Below are positions 18,206 through 28,123 of a stretch of 64,000 nucleotides of DNA, piece after piece. The stretch's first letter is position 1. Each line of letters begins with the position of its first letter. Source of the DNA: Prolixibacteraceae bacterium. GTDB lineage: Bacteria; Bacteroidota; Bacteroidia; Bacteroidales; Prolixibacteraceae. Made by a program: the position numbers and the translations under genes. Where the stretch lies: positions 1 through 64,000 of the forward strand of contig JAIOZY010000011.1 in assembly GCA_021740385.1 (NCBI GenBank), written 5' to 3'. The notes beneath the pieces are model-generated. The model was not told where the DNA came from and did no database searches. It saw only the letters and a list, made by a program, of their open reading frames with translations.

Positions 18206-18221
18206 TCCGCCAGCTGGCGGA
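18206..18221. repeat. Perfect 16-bp palindrome TCCGCCAGCTGGCGGA
   Basis: A member of the CCGCCA..TGGCGG repeat family seen at 2307, ~2470 and 42888. It lies in the 87-bp gap before the RsbW-like kinase start, so the phosphatase-kinase junction carries a potential hairpin in the mRNA. Confidence 0.8.
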
Positions 18222-18265
18222 TGGAACTTCTCCCAACAGGGCGGGATCGTTTCATAGCGCATTTT

Positions 18266-20194
18266 CTATTTGCCGTAATAAACGACACACATCATGGTAA
18301 GGTCGTCCGACTGCAGGTAGTCGTTAACATGAATAACCACATCGCGGGCAACGCTCATAACAATCTCTATTGGTTCCGATTTTTTGACCAAAGATAAACA
18401 CTTTAACAATTTTTCCTCTGAATACAGATCGGCATCCCAGTTTTCAGCTTCGGTAACCCCGTCGGTATACAGAAAAATTTTATCGGAGGGCAAAAAATGC
18501 ATCTCTTTTTCTTCATACCGATGTTCGGGGAACAACCCAATGGGTATATCTTTTGTAATCTCGAACATTTTAACATCACCACCCGAACTGATAATAACAG
18601 GGGGGTTGTGGCCTGCGTTTGTATACTGCATATAACCGGTTTCGATGTTTATGATGCCCAAAAAGAAGGTCACAAACATGCTCGATTCGTTGTTTAACGA
18701 CAATGACTTATTCAGGGCATCGACAATAACCTTTGGTGAGCGCTGCTTTGGTGCTATCGAGCGCAGCAAGGTACGGGTTACGGCCATAAAAAGCGAAGCA
18801 GGCACCCCTTTGCCCGAAACATCGCCAAGGGCAATACAAAGGTGCTTATCGTCAATCAGAAAAAAGTCGTATAAATCGCCGCCTACTTCCTTGGCCGGCT
18901 CGAGCATCGCATAAATATCAATTTCGGGTATATCGGGGAATGGCGGAAATATTTTTGGTATCATGCCCATTTGTATTTCGCGGGCAATGCGCAATTCGCT
19001 TTCAATTTTCTCCTTGGCCGAAGTGGTTTCTTTAAGGTGTTCGATATACGATTTCAGGTCCTTTTGCATGTGCTCAAACGAGTTGAGCAAATCCTTCATT
19101 TCATCTTCGCTTTTTATTTCGGGCAGTTTATTATCGAAATTCCCATCGGCCACCTCGCGCGCCGATTTGGCAAAATAGCGCAGGGGTTTAATTTGCTCGT
19201 TTACAATTTTTGTAATGATAAATGTGAGTAACCCAAGACCAACAACAATTAAAATGATGAGCACAATGCTTATTTGCCTTAGCGGTGCATACATTTCGGA
19301 ACGGGGAAAAACAATAGCCAGCGACCATCCGCTTGAGCCCAGGGGGGTATAGGAAATCATCCAGCGGGTTTTGCCCTTTACATACGAAACGAAATTGGTG
19401 TTTCCTGCTTGCATGTCCCGCCCTATCTCACGTAATTGGGGACTTTCAAGTTCGTAGGCCCAGCTAAAAATGGTCTGGTTCATTATCAGTTCGGTTTTCG
19501 GGTGGGTAACAAAGGTACCGTTACGGCTGATTACCGATGCATAGCCCGTTTCAAAAATACGTACCGACGAAACAATATCAGTCAGCCATTCAAGCGATAA
19601 ATCAATGGTGATAACTCCTGCAAGCGCTTTTTCCTGTCCCGAATAACGGTAAAAAGGAACCGAGTATGTTGTTATTAACGCATCGACACCCCCGCTATCG
19701 TAGTAAGGTTCGCTCCAATAAGGTTGCTCAATGGTAACGGGTATCTGGTACCAATCCATTATAAAATAATCATAATCGGCACTGCCCAGGTATGTCGAAT
19801 GCAGTTCGCCGTTTTCGCGGTAAGTATACGGACTAAAATAATAGCCCTTTTCAGGGAAAAATTCGGGTTCGAAAGCAATGGCACACCCAATAACCTCGGG
19901 GTTGTTTTTAACAATGAGTTGGGTATAAAACATGATTGAATCGCAGTTTAACTGATGGCTCTCAATCAGCCACTTGTAGTTTTTTGATATCTTTTCGGTA
20001 GTCAGTAGTATTTGCTCTGTTTTAAAAACAGTGCTTTCCATTAACGAAAGGGCATTTTTACGGGTTGTATCTTCAATCGTTTTTTTAGAAAAGAAATAAA
20101 AAACCGAAAGTGAAATCAGGAAAAGGAAAACACAAAAGGAGAGCACATAAAATACAATCCTCGATGCTAATGATTTTGTCAGTTTAAACGCCAT
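18266..20194 (-). CDS. Cache-HAMP-SpoIIE (PP2C) transmembrane phosphatase, RsbU-like
   Basis: 642 residues. A transmembrane helix (~12-35) is followed by a periplasmic Cache sensor domain (~40-280; YFSPYTYRENGELHSTYLGS, SVPFYRYSGQEKALAGVITIDLS, ending in TPLGSSGWSLAIVFPRSEMY). A second helix (~290-310) leads to HAMP (~312-365) and a short coil. Residues ~405-640 are a PP2C-type SpoIIE phosphatase with the metal-site motifs PAKEVGGDLYDFF and ALGDVSGKGVPASLFM and the C-terminal SDDLTMM. It likely senses a periplasmic small molecule and dephosphorylates the STAS partner(s). It is 11 bp downstream of the NMT1-like binding protein, a possible ligand presenter. Confidence 0.92.
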   Translation of the reverse strand: MAFKLTKSLASRIVFYVLSFCVFLFLISLSVFYFFSKKTIEDTTRKNALSLMESTVFKTEQILLTTEKISKNYKWLIESHQLNCDSIMFYTQLIVKNNPEVIGCAIAFEPEFFPEKGYYFSPYTYRENGELHSTYLGSADYDYFIMDWYQIPVTIEQPYWSEPYYDSGGVDALITTYSVPFYRYSGQEKALAGVITIDLSLEWLTDIVSSVRIFETGYASVISRNGTFVTHPKTELIMNQTIFSWAYELESPQLREIGRDMQAGNTNFVSYVKGKTRWMISYTPLGSSGWSLAIVFPRSEMYAPLRQISIVLIILIVVGLGLLTFIITKIVNEQIKPLRYFAKSAREVADGNFDNKLPEIKSEDEMKDLLNSFEHMQKDLKSYIEHLKETTSAKEKIESELRIAREIQMGMIPKIFPPFPDIPEIDIYAMLEPAKEVGGDLYDFFLIDDKHLCIALGDVSGKGVPASLFMAVTRTLLRSIAPKQRSPKVIVDALNKSLSLNNESSMFVTFFLGIINIETGYMQYTNAGHNPPVIISSGGDVKMFEITKDIPIGLFPEHRYEEKEMHFLPSDKIFLYTDGVTEAENWDADLYSEEKLLKCLSLVKKSEPIEIVMSVARDVVIHVNDYLQSDDLTMMCVVYYGK

Positions 20195-20204
20195 ATTTCT
20201 TTGT

Positions 20205-21188
20205 TTATTTATCCGGTTCCCCTAAAACCGGTTTATAAAAATTTTTGAATGAAATTTTGGAATCAACCGTCCCATCATCCATCAAAATGCTTTGAGCCTT
20301 GTGGAAATCATATTCAGCAAGTTCGCCCTTTTTAACATTTTTTTTGCCGGTATCAATCAGTTCAATCATCCGTTCAAGCATCCACGACTGGTGCGCAAGA
20401 TTGGTTGCCACATGTTCTTCCCGCATAATGTTAAGCACAATATCAAGGGCCTCATCTTTATGGTTTTTGGCATATTCCCATCCCTTAAGCGTTCCTTTCA
20501 CAAATTTTTCAAGATCGCCGTACCGCTGCAGGCGTGTTTTGTTCAGGCAATACAGGCCATCTTCTGGTATGTTATAACCATAATCGGAAAAAAAGATGGA
20601 GGTCAGTTCATCTTCGTTAAAACCTGAATTGATAATTTGGTCGTATTCGTTGTACCACATTACCGTCATGGCATCAACGCCATCAATCATAAACATGTTA
20701 ACCGATGAAAGGATGGGCACCCAGGTAACATTATAATTGTTCGAGTTAATGATTGCTTTCGGCACTTCATCGAAACCGCTTTTCCAAATGCCAATGCGCC
20801 TACCGTTTAAATCATCGAGCGAAAGGATGTTGCTATTTTTCTTTGCAACAAACATTAATGCTGAATGTTGTGACAACTGGGCAATGTTTACCAGGTCGAC
20901 CCCCTGACTTTTTACCGATATCGCCGTTATTAAAAAGAGCGAGATCACATCCGATTCTTCATTGATCAGTTTTTCGGTGGCCATAACCGATGCCGAGGGG
21001 TGTACAATTTCAACATCAATACCCTCCTGCTCGTAAAAGCCCATTTCTTCGGCCACATAGTAACCCGCAAACTGCGCCTGCGGTAGCCAGTGCGGGGTGA
21101 AAGTAATTTTCGGTAACTGACTGAATGAATGAAATGTAAAAAATAACAAAGCAGTTAAAAGCACGGTTTTTCGAAACATCCTGTTCAT
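20205..21188 (-). CDS. NMT1/THI5-like periplasmic substrate-binding protein
   Basis: 327 residues with a cleavable signal peptide (MFRKTVLLTALLFFTFHSFSQ). The mature part is SsuA/ThiY-like: FTPHWLPQAQFAGYYVAEEMG, a motif of pyrimidine/thiamine-precursor and sulfonate binders, then GRRIGIWKSGFDEVP. No permease or ATPase of that class is adjacent; the next gene is the Cache phosphatase. This suggests a sensory rather than a transport role, delivering ligand information to the phosphatase. The ligand is unknown. The start is 21188 or the in-frame ATG three codons later. Confidence 0.8.
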   Translation of the reverse strand: MNRMFRKTVLLTALLFFTFHSFSQLPKITFTPHWLPQAQFAGYYVAEEMGFYEQEGIDVEIVHPSASVMATEKLINEESDVISLFLITAISVKSQGVDLVNIAQLSQHSALMFVAKKNSNILSLDDLNGRRIGIWKSGFDEVPKAIINSNNYNVTWVPILSSVNMFMIDGVDAMTVMWYNEYDQIINSGFNEDELTSIFFSDYGYNIPEDGLYCLNKTRLQRYGDLEKFVKGTLKGWEYAKNHKDEALDIVLNIMREEHVATNLAHQSWMLERMIELIDTGKKNVKKGELAEYDFHKAQSILMDDGTVDSKISFKNFYKPVLGEPDK

Positions 21189-21268
21189 TTTTTGTTCAAT
21201 TTGTGAAAATTACGAATAATCGGGGTTATATTAAAAACTATTTTAAGATAATGTGCCGGTTTGTGTTT

Positions 21269-22408
21269 TTACTGTATATCATCAAGCAGGAAATCGAGGT
21301 AATTTTTACGGTTAATAAACAGAAATTTACCATCGTAGTCTTCCTTCCACGATTTTGGCACCCTTGTCTTTGTTTTTGAATATTTTATTTCATAGCCCGT
21401 CAACCCTGCATTTCCTTCTTCAACATAATCAATTTCAGTTCCTGAATAGGTACGCCAGAAATAGCAATTAAATTTTTTTCGCTGGTAAAAAAGTTGTTTC
21501 TTACGTTCAGATACTATGAAGTTTTCCCACAAACTACCCATATCATTTCTTTGGCTAATGGGTTTCAGGTTATCAATTAAATAATTACGGATACCTGTAT
21601 CGTAAAAATATATTTTATCCATTTTAGATATCTCTTTTCGGGGATTTTTACTGTATGCCGAAAGCCTGAAAACCACAAATGATTTTTCAAGAAGATCAAT
21701 GTACCGATCGACAGTTTCACGGTTTAAAGAAAGTTTTTTTGTGAGCTCGTGTACAGATACTACCTGCCCCACCTGGAATGCAAGCAAACGTAACAAATCC
21801 CGGATTTTAGCTGTGTATTTGACATTTGTAAGCTGTAGCACATCTTTAAAAAGATATGATTCACATATATCTTCCAAAACATCAATTTTATCACTATTAT
21901 TCGAGGTATAAACTTCAGGATATAAGCCATATACCAAAACATCATCCAGTTTTTGATCAAGTTCGAATTTATTTAGATCCTGCCTGATTTCTTCAAGTGA
22001 AAAAGGCAGAAGATGAAATACCTTTTTACGCCCGGTTAACGGCTCTGAAGTCATATTGGCCAAATCGAATGAAGATGAACCTGTTGCAACAACTTTCAGT
22101 GATGACATTTCATCATAAAAAATTTTTAATACCAAACCAATATTTTGAACCCTTTGTGCTTCGTCGATAATCAATAACTGATACCCTTCTGTTAAATCTG
22201 AAAGGGTTTTCAAATCACGTTGCATAAGCAAAGTCTCGTTTTTCGACAGGTCAGCAGAAAGGTATAATACTTTCATACCCGATTTTGCACCTAAGTGCTT
22301 AACAAGCGTCGTTTTACCACTCTGCCGTGGCCCATAAATCAACAGCACTTTCCTGCTTTTTAAAATATGGTCATAGCATTGCCTTTCAATATATCGGGTA
22401 ATAAACAT
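21269..22408 (-). CDS. AAA-family ATPase with DUF4143 C-terminal domain
   Basis: A 379-residue cytoplasmic ATPase of the stand-alone type common in Bacteroidota. Walker A is LLIYGPRQSGKTTL (~residues 23-36), Walker B is QLLIIDEAQRV, and sensor-1-like VVATGSSSF follows. The C-terminal half is DUF4143-like, ending in FNCYFWRTYSGTEIDYVEE, a segment with nuclease-like ExD spacing. The biological role of the family is not established. A strong promoter box overlaps a palindrome pair immediately upstream (22423-22488). A second family member with the same kind of promoter is at 28181. Confidence 0.85.
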   Translation of the reverse strand: MFITRYIERQCYDHILKSRKVLLIYGPRQSGKTTLVKHLGAKSGMKVLYLSADLSKNETLLMQRDLKTLSDLTEGYQLLIIDEAQRVQNIGLVLKIFYDEMSSLKVVATGSSSFDLANMTSEPLTGRKKVFHLLPFSLEEIRQDLNKFELDQKLDDVLVYGLYPEVYTSNNSDKIDVLEDICESYLFKDVLQLTNVKYTAKIRDLLRLLAFQVGQVVSVHELTKKLSLNRETVDRYIDLLEKSFVVFRLSAYSKNPRKEISKMDKIYFYDTGIRNYLIDNLKPISQRNDMGSLWENFIVSERKKQLFYQRKKFNCYFWRTYSGTEIDYVEEGNAGLTGYEIKYSKTKTRVPKSWKEDYDGKFLFINRKNYLDFLLDDIQ

Positions 22409-22422
22409 GTAACTTTTTTGTT

Positions 22423-22488
22423 CAAAGATACAATTTTTTACGGTTGGCCGTAAAAAATAGGCTTAATTTTTATGGTCAACCGTAAAAA
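22423..22488 (-). promoter_or_regulatory. Promoter with double palindromic operator of the DUF4143 ATPase gene
   Basis: On the minus strand a perfect -7 box TATCTTTG occupies 22430-22423. Directly upstream is a perfect 24-bp palindrome at 22434-22457 (T6ACGG-TTGG-CCGTA6), covering the -33 position. A second, imperfect copy (TTTTTATGGTCAACCGTAAA plus AA) lies at 22467-22488. The pairing of a promoter with two related palindromes suggests autoregulation by a dimeric DNA-binding protein. Confidence 0.65.
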
Positions 22489-22527
22489 TTCAAGATAATT
22501 AATTTTGAATACAGGAAATATAAACCA

Positions 22528-25500
22528 TTAGTCTTTTTTCCCTTTAATGAAAGCCATGGGGTTTTCGTAAATCCGGTCACGCTTTTTGGTTAATCTTAAC
22601 AAGCGCCAGTTTTCGAAAAAGCCCGATGCTTTCCGGAACAAGTCGAAATACAATGCCACCGTTAAAATAAATGTGAAAACCCACATTACCAACACGTTGA
22701 AAAGAATAGTGCCAATTTTAATTTTTCCAACAAACTTGCAGGGGGCATAAAAATGGGCACGCCCGTTGCGGTATCTTGGTTCGCGGTAAACCGGCTCATC
22801 AACCTGAACAATGTGATCATCGATTATTTGCAGGCGGTTAAACGAATAGGTATTACGTACCAGCGACTCGAGTTTTTTATTCAGGTGTTTATTTTTAAAG
22901 GCTAATAGTTCATTGCTGCCACCCATTTCTTCGGCCAAAGCAAGGTACTTTTTGTCAATCAGGGCAGTTACCCTGTTGTATTTGTCTCGGTAATAATCAC
23001 TTACCTTCTCAAGACAACGGTTATAGTTTTCTGTTTTATCGGGAATAAAAGGCTGCAAGGCCAGCGAGCGGACTTCAGTAAAAATCGAATCGGGCCCATC
23101 TGTAAACCATTCAACCATGTCGTCGAATGAATTTTCTATAACGGGAACAAATTCCAAAGCGTCACGGGCTTTACCTTCGCGCGTGTAACGGTTATAAAAA
23201 CTGATATGCTTTTCAACCTCGGGAACCCAGTAAAAGGTTTTAAAACTGTATTCGTTTTTCTGTTTCTCAAAGTTATAGAATGCTTTCTGGTAGTCATTGT
23301 TTTTGAACCTGTCAACTGCCAACGCTTCGTAAGACCACCGCGAGGCCATTACATCGCCAAGTATTGGGGTACGGTCGTGGCTGCTCATTGACGGGTGCAT
23401 TTTGTTAAAATCGACAATCATGCCGCCAAAAAGCATCAAGGGCACCAGTAAAAGGGGAATAGCAACATAAATCGACACGATTGAACTGAGCCCTGCCGAC
23501 AAATTAAGCCCCAGCAAATTGGCCAGGCAGGCCGTACTGAACAATATAATCCAGGTTGAAAGGGTTAACCCTTCTATTTCAAGCACCAAATTACCAATCA
23601 GCACAAAACCAATAACCTGTATGGCCGATATAAAAAACAAAAGCGCAATTTTTGACATGATGTACGCCCCCCTGCTCAGATTCAGGAATTGTTCGCGTTT
23701 CAATATTTTTCGATCCTTAAAAATCTCATCGGCACTCAGGCTTAAGCCTAAAAACAGAACCACCACCATGCTCATAAAAAGGAACGAGGGAATATTGTCG
23801 TTTTCGGCAAAACTGTATTGTCCCGAGGGTGAAAATTTTGAGAAGAAACCCAGTATAAGCGCGAGCACAGGTGCCTCGAGCAGGGCCAGGGTAAGGTATT
23901 GTTTGTTTGCAATTTTTTTAAACAAATCGCGTTTCAGGAAAAGTTTCAATTGCTTAAACCATTTTGGTTTTTTATAAACAACCTCGGGAAGTTTTTCCTG
24001 CTCCACCGGGTTACTGTGCATAAAATCGACCACCCTCGGTTCAACCTTTTCTTTGTAACGCTTATACCAATCTTCGGGTGAAATTTTTCGCCGCCTGAGG
24101 CTCTTTCCAAAGGGGTCAACCATGCGTTCGGCAATAATTTTCAGCGGCTGTTCGGTTTTTACATTCCCGCAGGTAGGGCATTCGCTTTGTTCGGGGTTAA
24201 TGTAATTGGCTTCGGTTTTGAAATAAGTCACTGCTTCTATGGGATTGCCGAAAAAGACGGCCCGCCCCCCTTTGTCGAGCACAATCATGCGATCAAACAA
24301 TTTATAAATATCGCTTCCGGGTTGATGAATATTCACAATAACCAATTTACCTTTCAGGCACTGCTTTTTCAGCAGGTAAATAATTTTTTCAGAATCGGCC
24401 GACGACAGTCCCGATGTGGGTTCGTCAACCAGCAATATCGAAGGTTCCCGCATAAGCTCAAGGACAATGTTTAACCTTTTCCGTTGCCCGCCGCTGAGAA
24501 ACTTTTTCATGGGGTTTCCTACAACAAGGTCGCGGGCTTCAACCAGGTCGAAATCGGTTAACGACTGTTCAACAATGTGGTTAATTTCAGCATCGCTTTT
24601 ATCACCAAAACAAAAGCGGGCATTGAATTCGAGGTTTTGGTAAACAGTAAGTTCCTCAAGAAGAAACTCATCCTGCGTTACATACCCAATGGCCCCTTTC
24701 AGTTTATCCTTATTCCGGGGGTCGTACAAATCGAACCCGTTAATGGTAATGCGCCCTTTTTGTGGTTTTTGCTTCCCGCACAAAACATTCAGAAGGGTTG
24801 TTTTTCCCACACCGCTTCCACCTAAAATACCAACCAGATCACCCGAACGCTCCTGGAAACTAACGGGATGTAAACCGTAAACCCTGCGGCTAAAACGGTA
24901 TTCAACATTTTCAACATTCATCACAATGCGGGGTTTCCCCTTTTCCTGAATGAACCTTGATAAAATACTGCTGTAATAAATGGGTATAATGCGTGATGTA
25001 CGCAAAATGCCCCCTTGCGGGAATACATACAAACGCTGTTGTGAAAGACGGTGGCCATTGAGGTACATGTTACGTGGCCCCCAGTACTTAAAAAAGAAAG
25101 TATTGATGCTTTTAACGCGAATAAGCTCCAGTTCAACTTCCATGTGTTCGCGGAAAAGGTGTTTTACCGCGGGGTCGTGGTATGTTTCGTTGCCGTTAAC
25201 AACAAACAATATACTTTTGTCGGTTACTTTATTGATTGAATACAGATAAAACCGTACCAGGTTCTGGTACTCGCCCGGGTCGACTTTTAACCCGCGTGAA
25301 ACATTATTCACAATTTTAAGGTCGAACTTATTTACCCCACCGGGGCGACGGATAAAATTGAGCAACTGAACGATGATCATGAAACGGGAACCGAGGTTAA
25401 ACTGCTCGACAGACCGGGCACAAATGTCTTCCAACAGCTTATGGTTGATCTTTTTATCGCCCTGGCCCTGATCGTGATACAACAAAGCCCTATTCTCAAC

Positions 25501-25680
25501 ATGAAAATAATTCAGGCTGTCGGTATAAAACGTCATGTACTTTTCAACCATATCGTTGCTGAAATTTTCTTTCAGGTACGATTCTACCAAAACTCTGGAG
25601 TTTTCGCTGTTTTCCTGATCCTGGGAATCGGTAATGATCGCAAAAAGTTTAATAAGTGTATCAATAATGCCTTCGTACAT
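22528..25680 (-). CDS. ABC exporter, ATPase and permease in one chain (ABCG-like), 1050 residues
   Basis: Residues 1-~260 are a helical N-terminal region I cannot name. Residues ~265-480 are an ABC domain with Walker A GGSGVGKTT, signature LSGGQRKRLNI, Walker B ILLVDEPTSGLSS and H-loop VNIHQPG; the DEPTSGLSS form and domain order match the ABCG/White half-transporter type. A CPTCG motif (~505) may bind a metal through a partner cysteine. After ~620 come two blocks of membrane helices separated by a large ~200-residue soluble segment (~790-985), and the protein ends with a final helix and a basic tail. The exported substrate is unknown. It is the only gene of its transcription unit. Confidence 0.85.
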   Translation of the reverse strand: MYEGIIDTLIKLFAIITDSQDQENSENSRVLVESYLKENFSNDMVEKYMTFYTDSLNYFHVENRALLYHDQGQGDKKINHKLLEDICARSVEQFNLGSRFMIIVQLLNFIRRPGGVNKFDLKIVNNVSRGLKVDPGEYQNLVRFYLYSINKVTDKSILFVVNGNETYHDPAVKHLFREHMEVELELIRVKSINTFFFKYWGPRNMYLNGHRLSQQRLYVFPQGGILRTSRIIPIYYSSILSRFIQEKGKPRIVMNVENVEYRFSRRVYGLHPVSFQERSGDLVGILGGSGVGKTTLLNVLCGKQKPQKGRITINGFDLYDPRNKDKLKGAIGYVTQDEFLLEELTVYQNLEFNARFCFGDKSDAEINHIVEQSLTDFDLVEARDLVVGNPMKKFLSGGQRKRLNIVLELMREPSILLVDEPTSGLSSADSEKIIYLLKKQCLKGKLVIVNIHQPGSDIYKLFDRMIVLDKGGRAVFFGNPIEAVTYFKTEANYINPEQSECPTCGNVKTEQPLKIIAERMVDPFGKSLRRRKISPEDWYKRYKEKVEPRVVDFMHSNPVEQEKLPEVVYKKPKWFKQLKLFLKRDLFKKIANKQYLTLALLEAPVLALILGFFSKFSPSGQYSFAENDNIPSFLFMSMVVVLFLGLSLSADEIFKDRKILKREQFLNLSRGAYIMSKIALLFFISAIQVIGFVLIGNLVLEIEGLTLSTWIILFSTACLANLLGLNLSAGLSSIVSIYVAIPLLLVPLMLFGGMIVDFNKMHPSMSSHDRTPILGDVMASRWSYEALAVDRFKNNDYQKAFYNFEKQKNEYSFKTFYWVPEVEKHISFYNRYTREGKARDALEFVPVIENSFDDMVEWFTDGPDSIFTEVRSLALQPFIPDKTENYNRCLEKVSDYYRDKYNRVTALIDKKYLALAEEMGGSNELLAFKNKHLNKKLESLVRNTYSFNRLQIIDDHIVQVDEPVYREPRYRNGRAHFYAPCKFVGKIKIGTILFNVLVMWVFTFILTVALYFDLFRKASGFFENWRLLRLTKKRDRIYENPMAFIKGKKD

Positions 25681-25974
25681 AAAACGATCCTGACTTAAAA
25701 ATAATTTTCAATTTTCTATTTTAAAAAAAACTGCTCCAACATAACTTCCTCCCGATTAATGCCGATAAAATTAATCATTCAGAAGTAAAATTTTTCAAAT
25801 GATATAAAATAAATCCCTATTGCTATTAAGAATTAACCAAAGCCGTTTTTCAATGTTTGCCCGAAGCAATTTTTTTGAAAAAAAACTCATCAAAAACTCA
25901 TCAAAAACGTTTATAAAACAAGAAACCCATTTAATTTGGATATTTTCGGAATTATAAAATTTAAAAAAGCAACA
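25681..25974. other. Divergent intergenic region before the GH16 gene
   Basis: 294 bp, AT-rich. A short direct repeat (AAAAACTCATC twice in tandem, ~25883-25906) and a TTAATTTG -7-like box ~40 bp before the GH16 start are visible. Nothing else is recognisable. Confidence 0.35.
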
Positions 25975-28104
25975 ATGAAACTTATTTTTTGGGCATCCAT
26001 AACGCTGTTCTTATTGTCAGCATCAAACACAATGGCCCAAACATACAACCTGGTTTGGGAAGACAATTTCGATGGGGAATTGCTAAACCCGGCATACTGG
26101 AATATTGAGCAAAACGAGGGTATTTGGAATACCGGCGGCAACCAGGAATTGCAATATTACCGGAAAGAAAACGTTAGCGTTGGCGATGATGGTGAAGGAA
26201 ACAACTGCCTCATTCTAACAGCGAAAGAGGAAGATTACAAGGGTTATCAATTTACATCGGGCAGGGTAAACACCAAGGGCAAATTTGCTTTTAAACGCGG
26301 CAAACTCGAGGCCATGATCAAAATTCCCGACCTTGCCAACGGGCTTTGGCCGGCTTTCTGGACACTGGGTTATACGCCAACCGGCTGGCCCGATTGTGGC
26401 GAAATTGACGTGCTCGAAATGGGCCATGCGGCCGGCATAGCTGCCGGGCAGCAAAACAGTTTTATCGGGTCGCACATGTTCTGGGGGCCCTACCCACGCG
26501 ACTATGGCGGCGAATTTGTTGCGCCCAACGATTTGTCAACAGGCTATTTCAAACATTCCGTAATCTGGACCGAAAGTCTCATATCGGTCTATTTCAACGA
26601 TGCCGAAACGCCTTACTTCAGCATGGAAATTACCGGCGACGATACCGAAGAATACCGCAATTTTCAACACTACATCCTTTTTAACATGGCTGTTGGGGGT
26701 TCGCTGCCCGGCATTTACGATGCTGCCGGCATTACAGCACCTCTTCCGGCCAATATGTATATCGACTGGGTAAAAGTTTACCAGCAAACCGGCAACGAAG
26801 ATTTTGCCTCAACAGAACTCGAAATATTTGGTACTTACGGCATTTTTCAGGAAAAAAGTTCCACCGATATGTTCCTTGAAGCAGGCTACGACTTGCAGGT
26901 TGAAACCGTTGGCACAACTACAAATAATGATGAAACGCCCGTTTACGGTTCCGATGTATTGTCGTACAAACTTGAGACCGGTCAGGATTACGAAATAAAA
27001 CTTTCGTCGGTAGTGTCGCGTAACATGACAAATTACGCCAACGGTAGCATTCAATTTTACATGAAAACCGATTCGAATGATCCGTTTGTTGTTGGCATTT
27101 CCGATACCCTGAACAATGAAGCATTCATAACACTTACAAGTGAATCGGAACAAGATATTGCACGCGACAACACCTGGCAGGCCGTAAGTATAAACCTTTC
27201 AGGACTGGATAACAACATTAACCTTGATGCCCTGAAAGAAATGCTTTTTATCAGGGGAGCATCATCTTCAGAAAGTACAATTTCGATTGATGAAGTGATA
27301 TACAGTGAAACTGAACCCGTAAGCGGCATTTATGGAATTTATACAAATAACCCGGCCATTACCGAAAAATTTGAAATCGATAATATAAACGGCCATTTGT
27401 ACAATTGGGACAATACGGTTCAGTTTAACGACAATATTCCTGCTTACGAGGGGGAAGATGTTTTATCGTTTATCTCACGGGGCGGTGCCGGATGGTGGGG
27501 CTGGGGAATTTTCTCCGACAACCCGCTTAATTTGACGCACTTTTCCGAAGGGTACCTTCACCTGTCACTCAATACACAAAGTACCGAAACATTTACCATT
27601 GCCATTCAAGGGGCAAACGATACACAGGGAGAAGTTTTGTTTCAGAACGGCAATGACCCTTACGGATTCGAACGTAACGGCACCTGGCACCAACTGATTA
27701 TACCAATGGCCGATTTAATTGCCGGCGGGCTCGACCTTTCAGCCTGTGGAAACATCCTTACCATGTCGGGTGGAACCATTAACGGCCTGGCCATTGACGA
27801 TGTTTACTTGTCTGAAAGCCCCGAACCGATGGAAAACCTGCTTGTAAATTCTTCGGAAATACGATCACTTTCGCCCAATTACCCGGACATCAATTACTCG
27901 TCAAAAACAAGAATGTTGGAAATATCGGGATTAAAGGGAGATGAAATTGTATCGATATTGAACCTGAGCGGCCAACGGGTATATTCCTCAAGCCAACACG
28001 ATAAACAAATCCAATTTTTTTTAAAGGACACACAAGCCCGTGCATTAATCATACAATTAACAACCCCCAAGGGAGTACATGTTGAAAAAATCATTGTTTA
28101 TTGA
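25975..28104 (+). CDS. Secreted GH16 β-glucanase (laminarinase type) with CBM-like regions and T9SS sorting domain
   Basis: 709 residues from ATG 25975, where a Sec signal (MKLIFWASITLFLLSA…MAQ) begins; an earlier in-frame ATG lacks one. Residues ~20-270 are GH16: LVWEDNFDG, the active-site motif GEIDVLEMG (nucleophile and acid/base Glu, ~142-150) and the C-terminal MYIDWVKVYQ. Two β-sandwich, carbohydrate-binding-like repeats follow (~285-450 and ~460-615). The last ~75 residues look like a type A T9SS C-terminal domain (ISGLKGDEIVSILNLSGQRVY…VEKIIVY), so export through the type IX system to the surface is likely. The substrate is probably β-1,3- or mixed β-glucan, by family only. Confidence 0.88.
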   Translation: MKLIFWASITLFLLSASNTMAQTYNLVWEDNFDGELLNPAYWNIEQNEGIWNTGGNQELQYYRKENVSVGDDGEGNNCLILTAKEEDYKGYQFTSGRVNTKGKFAFKRGKLEAMIKIPDLANGLWPAFWTLGYTPTGWPDCGEIDVLEMGHAAGIAAGQQNSFIGSHMFWGPYPRDYGGEFVAPNDLSTGYFKHSVIWTESLISVYFNDAETPYFSMEITGDDTEEYRNFQHYILFNMAVGGSLPGIYDAAGITAPLPANMYIDWVKVYQQTGNEDFASTELEIFGTYGIFQEKSSTDMFLEAGYDLQVETVGTTTNNDETPVYGSDVLSYKLETGQDYEIKLSSVVSRNMTNYANGSIQFYMKTDSNDPFVVGISDTLNNEAFITLTSESEQDIARDNTWQAVSINLSGLDNNINLDALKEMLFIRGASSSESTISIDEVIYSETEPVSGIYGIYTNNPAITEKFEIDNINGHLYNWDNTVQFNDNIPAYEGEDVLSFISRGGAGWWGWGIFSDNPLNLTHFSEGYLHLSLNTQSTETFTIAIQGANDTQGEVLFQNGNDPYGFERNGTWHQLIIPMADLIAGGLDLSACGNILTMSGGTINGLAIDDVYLSESPEPMENLLVNSSEIRSLSPNYPDINYSSKTRMLEISGLKGDEIVSILNLSGQRVYSSSQHDKQIQFFLKDTQARALIIQLTTPKGVHVEKIIVY

Positions 28105-28123
28105 ATAAAACCGACAATAGGCA

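Noticed and set aside
5933-21188. Stressosome or sigma-B-type regulon
   Set aside because: No RsbR/RsbS/RsbT proteins or sigma factor are present; only the partner-switching parts can be supported.
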